A stretch of 33,655 bases of DNA from assembly GCA_017995755.1 (NCBI GenBank), contig JAGOIH010000006.1, forward strand, positions 1 to 33,655, in the 5' to 3' direction. Below, piece after piece: positions 7,938 to 16,254 of the stretch. The position numbers and the translations under genes were made by a program. The stretch's first letter is position 1. The number at the start of each line of letters is the position of its first letter. The notes beneath the pieces are model-generated. The model was given only the letters and a program-made list of their open reading frames with translations, was not told where the DNA came from and ran no database searches. This DNA comes from Sedimentibacter sp. Its GTDB lineage: Bacteria > Bacillota > Clostridia > Tissierellales > Sedimentibacteraceae.

Positions 7938-8645
7938 TTATACTGAACTAAAAACCTTGCCAATGCTGTCATTAATAACTAAATCAGCCCGTCTGTCCAT
8001 AGATGTGGATGACTTGTTAATCAGCACAAGTTTGCTGCCCTTAAAATAATTAATAAGACCTGCCGCAGGGTAGACAACAAGAGATGTCCCCCCTACAATT
8101 AAAACATCTGCGTGTTCGATAAAATGAACAGACTTTTCAATAATTTCGCTGTCAAGACTTTCCTCGTACAACACAACATCCGGTTTTACAATTCCACCGC
8201 ACAGGCATTTTGGAATGCCCTTTGATTTTATAATAAAATTCACGTCATGGAATTTCCCGCATTTCATACAGTAATTTCTGTGTACTGACCCATGAAGCTC
8301 CAATACATTTCTGCTTCCGGCTTTCTGGTGAAGACCGTCAATATTCTGGGTTATAACAGCTTTTACCTTTCCTTCCTTTTCAAGTTCTGCAAGTTTCTTA
8401 TGGGCTGCATTGGGCATGGCATCGGGAAAAATCATTTTATTTTTGTAGAAGTCAAAGAACTCTTCAGTGTTAGTCTTGAAAAAACTGTGAGAAACCATCA
8501 CTTCAGGCGAATGCTTATATTTTGCGCTATATAATCCGTCTGAGCTTCTAAAATCAGGTATGCCGCTTTCTGTTGAAACACCTGCTCCTCCAAAAAATAC
8601 AATATTACTGCTTTTCGAAATTATTTCTTTTAGTTCAGAGTTCAC
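7938..8645 (-). CDS. NAD-dependent protein deacylase, Sir2 family (CobB-like)
   Basis: A 235-residue sirtuin that removes acyl groups from lysines using NAD+. The NAD-binding GGAGVSTESGIPDFRS segment spans 19-34, TQNIDGLH is at 99-106, and the catalytic histidine is H118 in LELHGS. A zinc site is formed by C126-x2-C129 and C147-x-C149. Length is normal for the bacterial class. The start codon is GTG at 8645, supported by GGGAGG about 6 bases upstream. It is upstream of mobB on the same strand, but the 186-bp gap argues against a tight operon. It is one of two NAD/ADP-ribose-related genes in the window, together with the macro-domain protein. Confidence 0.92.
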   Translation of the reverse strand: MNSELKEIISKSSNIVFFGGAGVSTESGIPDFRSSDGLYSAKYKHSPEVMVSHSFFKTNTEEFFDFYKNKMIFPDAMPNAAHKKLAELEKEGKVKAVITQNIDGLHQKAGSRNVLELHGSVHRNYCMKCGKFHDVNFIIKSKGIPKCLCGGIVKPDVVLYEESLDSEIIEKSVHFIEHADVLIVGGTSLVVYPAAGLINYFKGSKLVLINKSSTSMDRRADLVINDSIGKVFSSV

Positions 8646-8717
8646 AACAACCTCCCGTTTATTATATTCTTAAATCAATAATACCACATTCCCCTGGTTT
8701 TCTCAAACTAATCGCAT

Positions 8718-8744
8718 AAAAAGGGAGCAGTTCATGGCTGCCCC
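8718..8744 (-). terminator. Terminator after the polysaccharide deacetylase gene
   Basis: On the minus strand GGGGCAG and CTGCTCCC pair with one bulged base around a short loop and are followed by TTTTTATG. It separates the deacetylase gene from sir2. Confidence 0.6.
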
Positions 8745-8801
8745 GCTGATTTCATCCGTTGTAAGCAAAACATCTTATATTACAAGCAGATTTCTTTTTG
8801 T

Positions 8802-9896
8802 TTATTCGTAAATATTCACTATCCTGTCCCCCACAATATCCATGTTAAGATAATCGATATGCCTTTTAGGAATGGTTACCACGTCAGGATTACCGTCGCT
8901 AATGAATCTTTCCCTTTTATTATCCTCATACTGTTTTAAATAATCATATAAACCGCAATCATCCACATTAATTTCGCTTGCGGTCACCCGGTAAAGGCTG
9001 TTGAAATCTGTCAAGGTGTCAAAGGGTGAATAGGCAGGCCTCCAGCCTACGTCCAAAACAGCAATGGTCCGGTATTTATTGCCTTGATATTCTCCTTGAC
9101 GCACGGATTCCATAAACTCATCCCTCGGGTTGCTGCCTTGGGGAAGCGCCAAGGTTTCAACATCATAATCAGGCAGATATTGCTTTAGTATATTGTTTAT
9201 AAATCCTATTTCAATTTGAATTTCCAGTGAGTTTAATTTTCCCAAATCCTTGTGGCTGTATGTGTGGTTTCCCAAATCATAGCCATTGTTTATAAGCCAA
9301 TTAAGCTTTTGTTCTGTATATTCTTTTTGGCCGAAAGTGTTAGTGCCTAAAAAAAAGCTCGCTGTCACGTTATAATCAGGATATTTATTTTTAAACTCTT
9401 CTAAAATTCCGATGGCGCAATCAGGATCCAGCACCATTTCCCCTTTTTCTTCAATTAAATTAAAATTATTCCGCCTCCCATCATCAAAGGTCAGAATTAC
9501 GGGAGTAAATCCTGCTTCTGTCTTAATTTCTCCCCTGGCATAATCATTTAAGCTGATCATGCGGTAACCGTTTTGATACATGTATTCCAGGTCTTTGCGA
9601 AAATTATCCGGAGTTCTTTGCCATAATGATTCTTCCGGCCCTATTCCATGATACATCAATATCATAATTTCTCCCAGTTCATTAGGCTTATGAGACATAT
9701 CGATGGAAGCAATAATATCTTCTTCTCCAAGCTCTTTTGAATCTTCATTTTCTGTGACCTTATCATGTTCTTCATCTGAAGGCTCTTCCAAAACCGGTTC
9801 ATCTGCTTCAGGGGGGGTATCAAAAGATGTATCAGCTGCAGGGGCTGCACAGCTTGTCATTAGTAACAATGCAATCAATATAATTCCTTTTTTCAT
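8802..9896 (-). CDS. Polysaccharide deacetylase lipoprotein (CE4/NodB family)
   Basis: A 364-residue secreted lipoprotein. The N-terminus has a lysine-containing start, a hydrophobic core and a lipobox LMTSC with C16 as the lipidation site, followed by an acidic low-complexity linker (about 20-65). The catalytic region holds MYHGIG at 81-86, LTFDDG at 135-140 (metal-binding DD) and NHTYSH at 210-215 (two metal-binding histidines), as in peptidoglycan or polysaccharide N-deacetylases. It is therefore expected to be anchored on the outer face of the membrane and act on cell-wall polymers. It is monocistronic, with its own promoter and terminator. Confidence 0.9.
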   Translation of the reverse strand: MKKGIILIALLLMTSCAAPAADTSFDTPPEADEPVLEEPSDEEHDKVTENEDSKELGEEDIIASIDMSHKPNELGEIMILMYHGIGPEESLWQRTPDNFRKDLEYMYQNGYRMISLNDYARGEIKTEAGFTPVILTFDDGRRNNFNLIEEKGEMVLDPDCAIGILEEFKNKYPDYNVTASFFLGTNTFGQKEYTEQKLNWLINNGYDLGNHTYSHKDLGKLNSLEIQIEIGFINNILKQYLPDYDVETLALPQGSNPRDEFMESVRQGEYQGNKYRTIAVLDVGWRPAYSPFDTLTDFNSLYRVTASEINVDDCGLYDYLKQYEDNKRERFISDGNPDVVTIPKRHIDYLNMDIVGDRIVNIYE

Positions 9897-9920
9897 TTAT
9901 ACACTCCTATCTGCTCTTAT

Positions 9921-9949
9921 ATTCTATATTATTCAATAGTAAATGTCTA
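9921..9949 (-). promoter_or_regulatory. Promoter of the polysaccharide deacetylase gene
   Basis: On the minus strand TAGACA (9944-9949), 17 bases, TAGAAT (9921-9926), about 25 bases before the ATG. Confidence 0.5.
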
Positions 9950-9995
9950 TATGTAGTATTTTCAAATTTTTGTTTATTATCAGCACAAACTTTGA

Positions 9996-10001
9996 TATAA
10001 T
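9996..10001 (+). promoter_or_regulatory. Probable -10 element for the DUF4364 gene
   Basis: TATAAT preceded by TTTGA, but no good -35 is visible at the right distance, so the promoter may be weak or activator-dependent. The leader of about 85 bases contains two tiny frames (ATG at 10009 and ATG at 10049); the second ends on the TAG that overlaps the ribosome binding site. Confidence 0.4.
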
Positions 10002-10093
10002 GAATAAATGAACTTAGGCTGCCCCCTAAAAGATGAACAAAACTAAAATGGAAGGTGAAGACGGGAAAATCTTAACAATATAGGAGGAAAAAA

Positions 10094-10615
10094 TTGAAAA
10101 GCGACAATAGAAATGCACAGGATAAACTGAAGCTTTTATACATATTGGACTTTATAGACCTGCCTTTGACAAATGTTGAAATTACCAATTACATACTTGA
10201 ATACGGCATGATGGACTATTTCTCGCTGCAGCTTTTGTTAAGTGACCTGTGCGATGCTAAATTTACAACCATCAAGCCTTATAACGGAAATGAATACTAT
10301 TCGGTCTCAAAAGAAGGCAGGGATGCGCTGGAAATGTTCAAGAATAAACTGCCTGAATACTTTATTAATGAAGTAAAGACGAATTTTCCCCAAATAAAAA
10401 AACAAATAGAAAAACAAAGAGAAATATTCGGTCATTATTTCAAGAGAAAAGATGATGAATACATTGTATCCCTTCAAGTTACGGAAAATTCCGCAACCAT
10501 TTTTAACCTGAGCATAAATGTTACTGATGAAATTACGGCTAGAAACATAATTAAAAAATGGAAAAATGAACCGGAGGAAATATTCGGAAAAATCATAAAT
10601 GCACTGACAAATTAG
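10094..10615 (+). CDS. DUF4364 family protein (putative winged-helix regulator)
   Basis: A 173-residue protein of the DUF4364 type common in Clostridia. The N-terminal 85 residues (KLKLLYILDFIDLPLTNVEI... to the YYSVSKEGRDAL segment) have the helix-helix-wing pattern of PadR/winged-helix proteins; the rest is a helical linker (KKQIEKQREIF) and a small alpha/beta domain (about 113-173). The start codon is TTG, fixed by AGGAGG 6 bases upstream. Its stop codon overlaps the stop codon of the convergent beta-propeller gene. Regulatory function is inferred from the fold only. Confidence 0.75.
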   Translation: MKSDNRNAQDKLKLLYILDFIDLPLTNVEITNYILEYGMMDYFSLQLLLSDLCDAKFTTIKPYNGNEYYSVSKEGRDALEMFKNKLPEYFINEVKTNFPQIKKQIEKQREIFGHYFKRKDDEYIVSLQVTENSATIFNLSINVTDEITARNIIKKWKNEPEEIFGKIINALTN

Positions 10616-11502
10616 AGAATTGCTTTTATTAAATTCGGAGTAAAGCTTAGTTTTAATGAAGAGCTTAAAAAGTGCCTCTTTTTTTCTATTATATCAATTT
10701 GCTGCTTTTTGGAATTTGTAACATAAATATTTTTACTGCCTGAAGAAATGGATTCAGGATATCCTCCCAGGTATATTTTGTTAATGATATTTCTTAACAT
10801 GGCATCTGCTATATAAAGGTTTTTATCATCAATATTCAATATGTAGAGGATGCTGTTTTCATAATCAAGCAGGAAATCAGAAGCAAGCCCGTTTATGTTT
10901 ATTGTATCTTCGACATTTTTATTAATTAAATTTATAAAATTTATTTTTGTTTGAATTTCACCGTTCACAAAATAAGTCATAACAATAATTGTGTCCTTTA
11001 ACACATATAGGTGCATGGGTTTGCCGTCTGTTATAAATCTTCTTCTAATCCCTTTGTCAATACTGTATTCTACCACTTCATTCTCTTCGTAGCAGGATGT
11101 GTAAAGACACTTGTTTTTTTCTGAATAAATGACGTCATGAGCTTTTATGCCGGCAGGTATGGAGCCTGTCAATGTGAAAGAGGACAGGTCGATAATGGAA
11201 ATATTGTCCGATTCAAAATTTGCCACATACAGATTTTCTCTGTCAAAGCACATATGCCGGGGGTCTCTTCCAACATTTGTTTCAAAGAAATTATTGTTGT
11301 CGAATTTGTATATTTTGTTATTGTAGGAATCAGCCATATAGACTGCATTATGAAAATATTCTATGCTGTGAAGGTTAAATTTGTCCCCTGCCCCTAAATA
11401 AAAAGCTTTTTTAAAAGAATAATCTTCCCCTGACAGGTCTATGATAAACATAAATAATTTTCCCTGACTTATACCTGTTGTGACAATTTTTTCATCATAC
11501 AC
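10612..11502 (-). CDS. YVTN/YncE-like beta-propeller protein
   Basis: A 296-residue protein made of repeated four-strand blades. The repeats are visible as NLYVANFESDNISIIDLSS, CLYTSCYEENEVVEYS, ILYILNIDDKNLYIAD and NIYVTNSKKQQIDIIE, the pattern of YVTN/PQQ-like surface or cytosolic propellers. There is no signal peptide. The open frame runs to an ATG at 11538, but the sequence GGAGGTGAT falls inside it and is spaced 8 bases from a GTG at 11502, so I take that GTG as the start. The gene converges on DUF4364 with stop codons sharing 4 bases, and diverges from ferritin. The ligand is unknown. Confidence 0.75.
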   Translation of the reverse strand: MYDEKIVTTGISQGKLFMFIIDLSGEDYSFKKAFYLGAGDKFNLHSIEYFHNAVYMADSYNNKIYKFDNNNFFETNVGRDPRHMCFDRENLYVANFESDNISIIDLSSFTLTGSIPAGIKAHDVIYSEKNKCLYTSCYEENEVVEYSIDKGIRRRFITDGKPMHLYVLKDTIIVMTYFVNGEIQTKINFINLINKNVEDTININGLASDFLLDYENSILYILNIDDKNLYIADAMLRNIINKIYLGGYPESISSGSKNIYVTNSKKQQIDIIEKKRHFLSSSLKLSFTPNLIKAIL

Positions 11503-11569
11503 TCCAATCACCTCCATATAGTTTATGAAATTTATCATAATAAGTGATTAAATCACGTTTTAATTTTTT

Positions 11570-11598
11570 ACATTCGGGTATATATAAAATATATAAAT
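11570..11598 (+). promoter_or_regulatory. Promoter of the ferritin gene
   Basis: TTTACA, 17 bases, TATATA, about 20-25 bases before the start codon. No clear Fur or PerR box is visible. Confidence 0.45.
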
Positions 11599-11618
11599 TA
11601 TTTAAAAAGGAGAATACT

Positions 11619-12134
11619 ATGATTAATGAAAAAGTAGCAAAATTAATGAATGAACAAATCAACAAAGAATTATATTCGGCATATTTGTATCTGGATATGG
11701 CAAATTACTATATTGATAAGGGCTTGGACGGTTTTGCAAACTGGTTTAAAGTTCAGGCACAGGAAGAAAGAGACCATGCCATGCTGTTCATGCAGTATAT
11801 GCAAAACAACCAGGAGAAAGTCACACTTGAAGCAATACAGGCTCCGGATGTAAAATTTGACAGCTTCGCATCACCCCTTAACGAGGCATTAAAGCATGAG
11901 CAGTATGTAACCGCATCCATTAACAATATATATGCTGCCGCATATGAAATTAAGGACTTCAGGGCAATGCAGTTTTTAGACTGGTTCATTATGGAACAGG
12001 GAGAAGAAGAAAAAAATGCAGATGATCTGATAACAAAATACAATCTTTTTGGCACTGATTCAAAGGGTTTATATATGCTTAATTCAGAAATGGGGACCAG
12101 GGTGTATTCCCCTCCATCACTGGTATTGGATTAA
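11619..12134 (+). CDS. ftnA: Non-heme ferritin
   Basis: A 171-residue bacterial ferritin of the FtnA type that oxidises and stores iron in a 24-subunit shell. The ferroxidase ligands are present: E in NKELYSAYLYLD, then EERDHAMLFMQYM, and E in the KHEQYV and MEQGEEEKNA helices. The frame extends 25 codons upstream, but ATG 11619 is preceded by AAAGGAGA at 11606-11613 and the promoter lies in the upstream part, so this start is preferred. It is monocistronic with a strong terminator. The C-terminus (EMGTRVYSPPSLVLD) is longer and less helical than in E. coli FtnA. Confidence 0.92.
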   Translation: MINEKVAKLMNEQINKELYSAYLYLDMANYYIDKGLDGFANWFKVQAQEERDHAMLFMQYMQNNQEKVTLEAIQAPDVKFDSFASPLNEALKHEQYVTASINNIYAAAYEIKDFRAMQFLDWFIMEQGEEEKNADDLITKYNLFGTDSKGLYMLNSEMGTRVYSPPSLVLD

Positions 12135-12148
12135 TAATAAGATTAAAA

Positions 12149-12180
12149 AACACAGCAGTCTGCCTGCTGTGTTTTATTTT
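12149..12180. terminator. Bidirectional terminator between ferritin and the LysM gene
   Basis: AACACAGCAG and CTGCTGTGTT form a 10-bp stem around a 5-base loop. On the plus strand it is followed by TTATTTT, on the minus strand by TTTT, so it can serve both convergent genes. Confidence 0.9.
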
Positions 12181-12189
12181 GTATGATTT

Positions 12190-12888
12190 TTACGGTATGC
12201 ACACCCTTGTTCCTATAATCAAAAAGTTTGCCGGCCTCAAATGAGGATTTGCAATAAGTAATCCTGACGTTGTGAGGCCATTGGCTTCAGCCACTGTGGA
12301 AAGACTGTCCCCTGCCTTGATTACATATTCTCCCCTTGTTCCCTGAGGACATTGCATAAAAGCTTCCGGAGGTATGCATAATTGTTCCCCGGGTACAATG
12401 ATATTAGGATTGAAATTAGGATTTGTATCTCTTAATTCATTTAAGCTTAAATTGTAAGAAATGAGTATGTCGCTTAGCCTGGTTCCTTCCTGAATAGTCA
12501 CTACCGTACCGAAAGGACATCCTGCAGGAACATTTGGAATGCATATTTCCTGACCAACCTTCAAATCATATGGATTTGCTTCCGGATTTGCCTCCAGGAG
12601 CAGATTCAAAGGAATGCCGTATCTTTGGGCTAAATTATAAAAAGTATCTCCTTCCCTTATGGCATAATAGGCACCGTTAATGCAGGGCGGTCTTTCAGGA
12701 ACCTTTGGAACACAAATCATCATTCCTTCTGTTAACGACCTCAATCTCAATGTAGGATTCAGTTCAATCAGCCCCACTAAATTAGTTCCAAATCTCGTTG
12801 CAATGGAATTTAACGTATCCCCCGGGCGTACTTCGTACGGCATTGAATTTATATTAGGGCATAATTGCTGATTTTGTCTATAAATCAC
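12190..12888 (-). CDS. Four-LysM-domain protein without signal peptide
   Basis: A 232-residue protein built entirely of four LysM peptidoglycan/chitin-binding modules, each starting around (Y/T)xxxxGDTL..IA..(Y/F)G and ending in ICVP/ICIP/LCIP/VCIP. The modules are joined by Pro/Cys linkers such as PERPPCINGAYY and PAGCPFGT. There is no signal peptide and no catalytic domain. Such all-LysM proteins in spore-formers are often spore-coat or cortex-associated (inference). The frame extends to a GTG at 12897, but this overlaps the ribosome binding site GAGGTG, so I take the GTG at 12888 as start. It is followed by the shared bidirectional terminator. Confidence 0.8.
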   Translation of the reverse strand: MIYRQNQQLCPNINSMPYEVRPGDTLNSIATRFGTNLVGLIELNPTLRLRSLTEGMMICVPKVPERPPCINGAYYAIREGDTFYNLAQRYGIPLNLLLEANPEANPYDLKVGQEICIPNVPAGCPFGTVVTIQEGTRLSDILISYNLSLNELRDTNPNFNPNIIVPGEQLCIPPEAFMQCPQGTRGEYVIKAGDSLSTVAEANGLTTSGLLIANPHLRPANFLIIGTRVCIP

Positions 12889-12948
12889 TATAATCACCTC
12901 AATTATAATTTGTTAGTTTATAATATTCATGATATAGTGAATGTTTCC

Positions 12949-13395
12949 TTAATATGACTGTTCAAACTTTTTTCTTTCCTGAACAGCTAATTTGTCACAT
13001 CTTTCGTTATAGCTGTGACCCTGGTGGCCGGGAACATGAACAAACTTAACCTTGTGGCCGTCTGCAGCTTTTAAAAGTCTCCGCCATAATTCCTTGTTTA
13101 AAACTTTTTTGCCGTCAGATTTCTTCCATCCCTTTTCCTGCCATATATCAATCCATCCTTTGTTGAAGGAATCCGTAACATACTTTGAATCTGTTATGAT
13201 TGTAACATCACAGGGCTCTTTTAATGCCTCAAGTCCAACTATAACTCCCATAAGTTCCATTTGGTTGTTGGTTGTATTTTCTTCGCCCCCTGACAGCTCA
13301 GCTTCATGTCCTTTGTATTCCAATATCACTCCATAGCCTCCCGGGCCGGGATTGCCGCTGCAGGCTCCATCTGAGTAAATACTTACTTTTTTCAT
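12949..13395 (-). CDS. rnhA: Ribonuclease HI
   Basis: A 148-residue RNase H1, which cleaves the RNA strand of RNA-DNA hybrids. The motif IYSDGACSGNPGPGGYG carries catalytic D9, NQMELMG carries E47, IITDSKYV carries D69, and a final aspartate lies in ERCDKLAVQE. The VPGHQGHSYNERCD segment is typical of the bacterial type. It begins 5 bases after the serA-like stop codon with AAGGTG as ribosome binding site, so it is the second gene of that operon. Confidence 0.95.
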   Translation of the reverse strand: MKKVSIYSDGACSGNPGPGGYGVILEYKGHEAELSGGEENTTNNQMELMGVIVGLEALKEPCDVTIITDSKYVTDSFNKGWIDIWQEKGWKKSDGKKVLNKELWRRLLKAADGHKVKFVHVPGHQGHSYNERCDKLAVQERKKFEQSY

Positions 13396-13400
13396 TTGAT

Positions 13401-14573
13401 TTACACCTTATTTTTAATTAACATTACCCTTAATATACCATACTGGTCTTCCAGTTCTTTTAGCTTATCCTCATTGAACTCTCCGATTACGTCTATTATA
13501 TTGCATGCATAATCCCCTTTGGATTTATTGACCATACCTATTATGTTGACATTGTGAGATGCAAGGGCAGTTGTCATTTGACCTATCATGTTGGGAATAT
13601 TCTTATTCAATACAATAATCCTGTCTGTTCCCGGATACCTGTCCATGGAGCAGTCAGGAAAATTAACTGAATTTGTAATGTTTCCATTTTCCAAATATTC
13701 TGTAATCTGTGTAGCAGCCATTTCTGCACAGTTTTCCTCGGCTTCAATTGTAGAGGCTCCCAAATGAGGAATACACAGGGTATTTTTTGTTCTTAAAAGC
13801 CTTTCATTGGGCAGGTCTGAAACATGATAGTCTACCTTGCCATTTTCCAAAGCTTCTACTAAATCATCCTCGTTGATTATTCCATGGCGGGCAAAATTTA
13901 ATATTATTACGCCATCCTTCATGGATTTAATACTATCCCCATTTATTTTATTCTTTGTTTCATTATTGTAAGGTACATGAATAGTAATATAATCGCTTTT
14001 TCTATAAAGATCATTAATGTCAACTGTATAATGAACATCCCAGGATAATGCCAGGGCATTTTTTACGGAGATGTATGGGTCATATCCGACAACTTCCATG
14101 CCTAGTTTCACTCCCAGGTTTGCAACAAGGTGTCCTACGTCCCCAAGTCCTACAACGCCTAAGGTTTTTCCCTTGAGCTCCCTGCCCACAAATTGAGACT
14201 TTCCCTTTTCAACAGTTTCAACAATGTTGCTTTCTAATTTTTTTGTCCAGTCAATACTGTCTATTACTCTTCTTGAGCTCATTAAAAGCCCTAAAAAAGT
14301 CAATTCGCAAACTGCATTTGCGTTTGCTCCGGGGGCATTAAATACAACAATACCCTCTTCTGAGCATCTTTCAACAGGTATATTGTTTACACCTGCCCCT
14401 GCTCTGGCTATTGCCTTAAGCTGCTTGGAAAACTTCATACCGTTAATATCCAGGCTTCTCAGTATTATTCCATCTGCTTCTGATGTAACTTCCTTTATTA
14501 AACTGTATTTATCCTGGGGAAATAGATTTCTTGTCACCTGAGGTATATTACAAAATAGTGCTACCTTATACAT
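13401..14573 (-). CDS. serA: D-3-phosphoglycerate dehydrogenase with ACT domain
   Basis: A 390-residue D-isomer-specific 2-hydroxyacid dehydrogenase. The NAD-binding motif LGVVGLGDVGHLVANLG is at about 143-159, with the family signatures HVPYNNETKNKI, the catalytic arginine in NFARHG and the catalytic histidine in CIPHLGAS. A C-terminal ACT domain (about 320-390) suggests amino-acid (serine) feedback. This is the form that starts serine synthesis from 3-phosphoglycerate. The start is set by AGGAGG 9 bases upstream. Usual neighbour serC is absent; rnhA follows directly. Confidence 0.9.
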   Translation of the reverse strand: MYKVALFCNIPQVTRNLFPQDKYSLIKEVTSEADGIILRSLDINGMKFSKQLKAIARAGAGVNNIPVERCSEEGIVVFNAPGANANAVCELTFLGLLMSSRRVIDSIDWTKKLESNIVETVEKGKSQFVGRELKGKTLGVVGLGDVGHLVANLGVKLGMEVVGYDPYISVKNALALSWDVHYTVDINDLYRKSDYITIHVPYNNETKNKINGDSIKSMKDGVIILNFARHGIINEDDLVEALENGKVDYHVSDLPNERLLRTKNTLCIPHLGASTIEAEENCAEMAATQITEYLENGNITNSVNFPDCSMDRYPGTDRIIVLNKNIPNMIGQMTTALASHNVNIIGMVNKSKGDYACNIIDVIGEFNEDKLKELEDQYGILRVMLIKNKV

Positions 14574-14602
14574 TGGCTCGTCCTCCTGTTATATTAAGAA
14601 AT

Positions 14603-14631
14603 AGTATACCGCTTAAATTTTGTAAAATCAA
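14603..14631 (-). promoter_or_regulatory. Promoter of serA-rnhA
   Basis: On the minus strand TTGATT (14626-14631), 17 bases, TATACT (14603-14608), about 30 bases before the ATG. No T-box is visible in the short leader. Confidence 0.7.
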
Positions 14632-14771
14632 GCGTTAAGTTCCAAGCTTATATCTTATAATTCAGCGGTGCTTTAGAGGCAGGATATATAATATCGAAGC
14701 AGAAAATTAAGATAAGGGAATGCTAAATTTAATATAAATGCATCATTTAAGTGCCATGAGCTTGTTATATG

Positions 14772-14803
14772 AAGTTAACCGTTGATTTCTCAACGGTTAA
14801 CTT
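14772..14803. repeat. 13-bp perfect inverted repeat (hairpin)
   Basis: AAGTTAACCGTTG (14772-14784) pairs perfectly with 14791-14803 across a 6-base gap. The flank is TTTAC on the plus side, so it is a poor terminator; it may be an operator or RNA hairpin. It lies downstream of the 46-residue peptide gene. Confidence 0.6.
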
Positions 14804-14831
14804 TACTTGTAGCTGAATGTTCTTAAATCTC

Positions 14832-14852
14832 AACAGACATCTTTTGTCTGTT
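14832..14852. repeat. 8-bp inverted repeat after the small peptide gene
   Basis: AACAGACA-TCTTT-TGTCTGTT, 8 bases past the stop codon of the 46-residue peptide on the minus strand. There is no proper T-run, so a transcript-end role is uncertain. Confidence 0.45.
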
Positions 14853-14859
14853 ATAAGTA

Positions 14860-15000
14860 CTATCTGCAGCATCCTCCCCTACCGAAGAAACTGTCTCCTC
14901 CTAAAAGAAAAAATATAATCCCCAATATGATTAACCATTCAATCCAATCATTGCCTCTGTCATAGCAACCGAAATTTGCAGCTTTTACTTCATCTGACAT
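14860..15000 (-). CDS. Small membrane peptide, 46 residues
   Basis: A short frame with a very good ribosome binding site (AGAGGTGAG, about 5 bases before the ATG). The peptide has a polar N-terminus (MSDEVKAANFGCYDRGND), one hydrophobic helix (WIEWLIILGIIFFLLGG) and a short tail ending FFGRGGCCR. The layout recalls the tiny glycine-rich YjcZ-like sporulation peptides of Firmicutes, but the match is loose and I do not assign it. The start, ribosome binding site and membrane helix together make a real gene likely. It sits alone between thiI and serA. Confidence 0.65.
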   Translation of the reverse strand: MSDEVKAANFGCYDRGNDWIEWLIILGIIFFLLGGDSFFGRGGCCR

Positions 15001-15091
15001 ATAACTCACCTCTCTTAATTTATAATTCAATATATGTCAGATAGAAAAATATGTGATGACTTGGATTTCAGAAATTTTATTTTATTTTAAA

Positions 15092-16252
15092 TTAAAGAAT
15101 CTCTATGGTTGCATATACTTTTTCAATTAGTTCTGCAACATCTAATTTGCTTTCAGATTTTTTGATATTTTCAAGCTTAGGCTTCGTCAGAGGATGTTTT
15201 GGTGCAAAAACAGAGCAGCAGTCATCATAAGGCAGTATTGAAGTTTCGTAGGTTCCCACTTCCCTGGCTCTTTCTATTATTTCTGACTTGTCAAGACCCA
15301 CCAGGGGTTTGAGTACAGGCATATCAACTGCATTTTCAATAACTGCCATTGAACTCATAGTCTGGCTTGCAACCTGACCTAAGCTTTCTCCGGTAACTAG
15401 CATATCTATTTTATTTTCTTGTGCGATTTTTTCTGCAATTCGCATCATGAAACGTCTTGCTAATATAGTGGTTTCTTCTTCTTTGCAAAATTCTCTGATT
15501 GCTTTGTGAATTTCAAGTATATTTACGCTGTATAGTTTTATTTTGCCGCAGTATTCTTCAAGTATTTCCTTTAACTTCACCACCTTTTCATTTGCTCTTT
15601 CAGATGTAAAAGGATATGTATGAAAGTAAAGAGCACTTATTTCAACTCCTCTTTTAGCAATCATATATCCTGCAACCGGACTGTCAATTCCTCCTGACAA
15701 CAAAAGCAGGGCTTTACCGCTTGAACCTACAGGAAGTCCTCCCAGAGTTTTTATTTTTTCCGAGGATATATAGCAGGATTTTCTTATATCAATAAAGACT
15801 TCCACATCCGGCTTATGTACATCAACTCTCACAGAGCTGAAATTCTCAAGGATCTTACCTCCTATTAAAGCACTGAAATCCATTGATTTAAATGGAAAGT
15901 CCTTGTCGCTTCTCTTGGTGTTTATTTTAAATGTTTTTATGTCCTGCCTGCTTAACAGATATCCAAACAGTTCAATTGTTTTTTCAATAATCGTATCAAC
16001 ATCCTTTGTTGTTTTAACACAGGGGCTGATAATTGATATGCCGAAAACCTTTCTCGCCTTCTCAACTATTTTATCCATATCCCCTTCATTTTTGCTTTCT
16101 ATAAACACCTTGCCTGAATCTTTGTATACTGATACGTCCTTAAATTCTTTCAGAGCATATTTAATCTGGTCAATGAGTTTTTGTTCGAAAGAACCTTTGT
16201 TTTTTCCCTTTAAATATAATTCTCCAAAGCTTACTGCAGCAATATTGTACAT
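15092..16252 (-). CDS. thiI: tRNA 4-thiouridine synthetase ThiI (short form)
   Basis: A 386-residue ThiI, which adenylates U8 of tRNA and inserts sulfur to make 4-thiouridine; it may also supply sulfur for thiamine. An N-terminal ferredoxin-like plus THUMP region (1-165) is followed by the PP-loop ATP pyrophosphatase domain with LLLLSGGIDSPVAG at 182-195. The C-terminal rhodanese domain of the E. coli enzyme is absent, as in Bacillus, and the DDCCSVFAPKHP segment carries candidate sulfur-handling cysteines. Its ribosome binding site (AGGAGAGGAT) is inside the last codons of the cysteine desulfurase gene, so the two are translationally coupled. Confidence 0.93.
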   Translation of the reverse strand: MYNIAAVSFGELYLKGKNKGSFEQKLIDQIKYALKEFKDVSVYKDSGKVFIESKNEGDMDKIVEKARKVFGISIISPCVKTTKDVDTIIEKTIELFGYLLSRQDIKTFKINTKRSDKDFPFKSMDFSALIGGKILENFSSVRVDVHKPDVEVFIDIRKSCYISSEKIKTLGGLPVGSSGKALLLLSGGIDSPVAGYMIAKRGVEISALYFHTYPFTSERANEKVVKLKEILEEYCGKIKLYSVNILEIHKAIREFCKEEETTILARRFMMRIAEKIAQENKIDMLVTGESLGQVASQTMSSMAVIENAVDMPVLKPLVGLDKSEIIERAREVGTYETSILPYDDCCSVFAPKHPLTKPKLENIKKSESKLDVAELIEKVYATIEIL

Positions 16253-16254
16253 GT

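Noticed and set aside
10049-10084. Leader peptide before DUF4364 (11 codons ending in the TAG of the ribosome binding site).
   Set aside because: No ribosome binding site of its own and no attenuator hairpin; recorded only as a remark.
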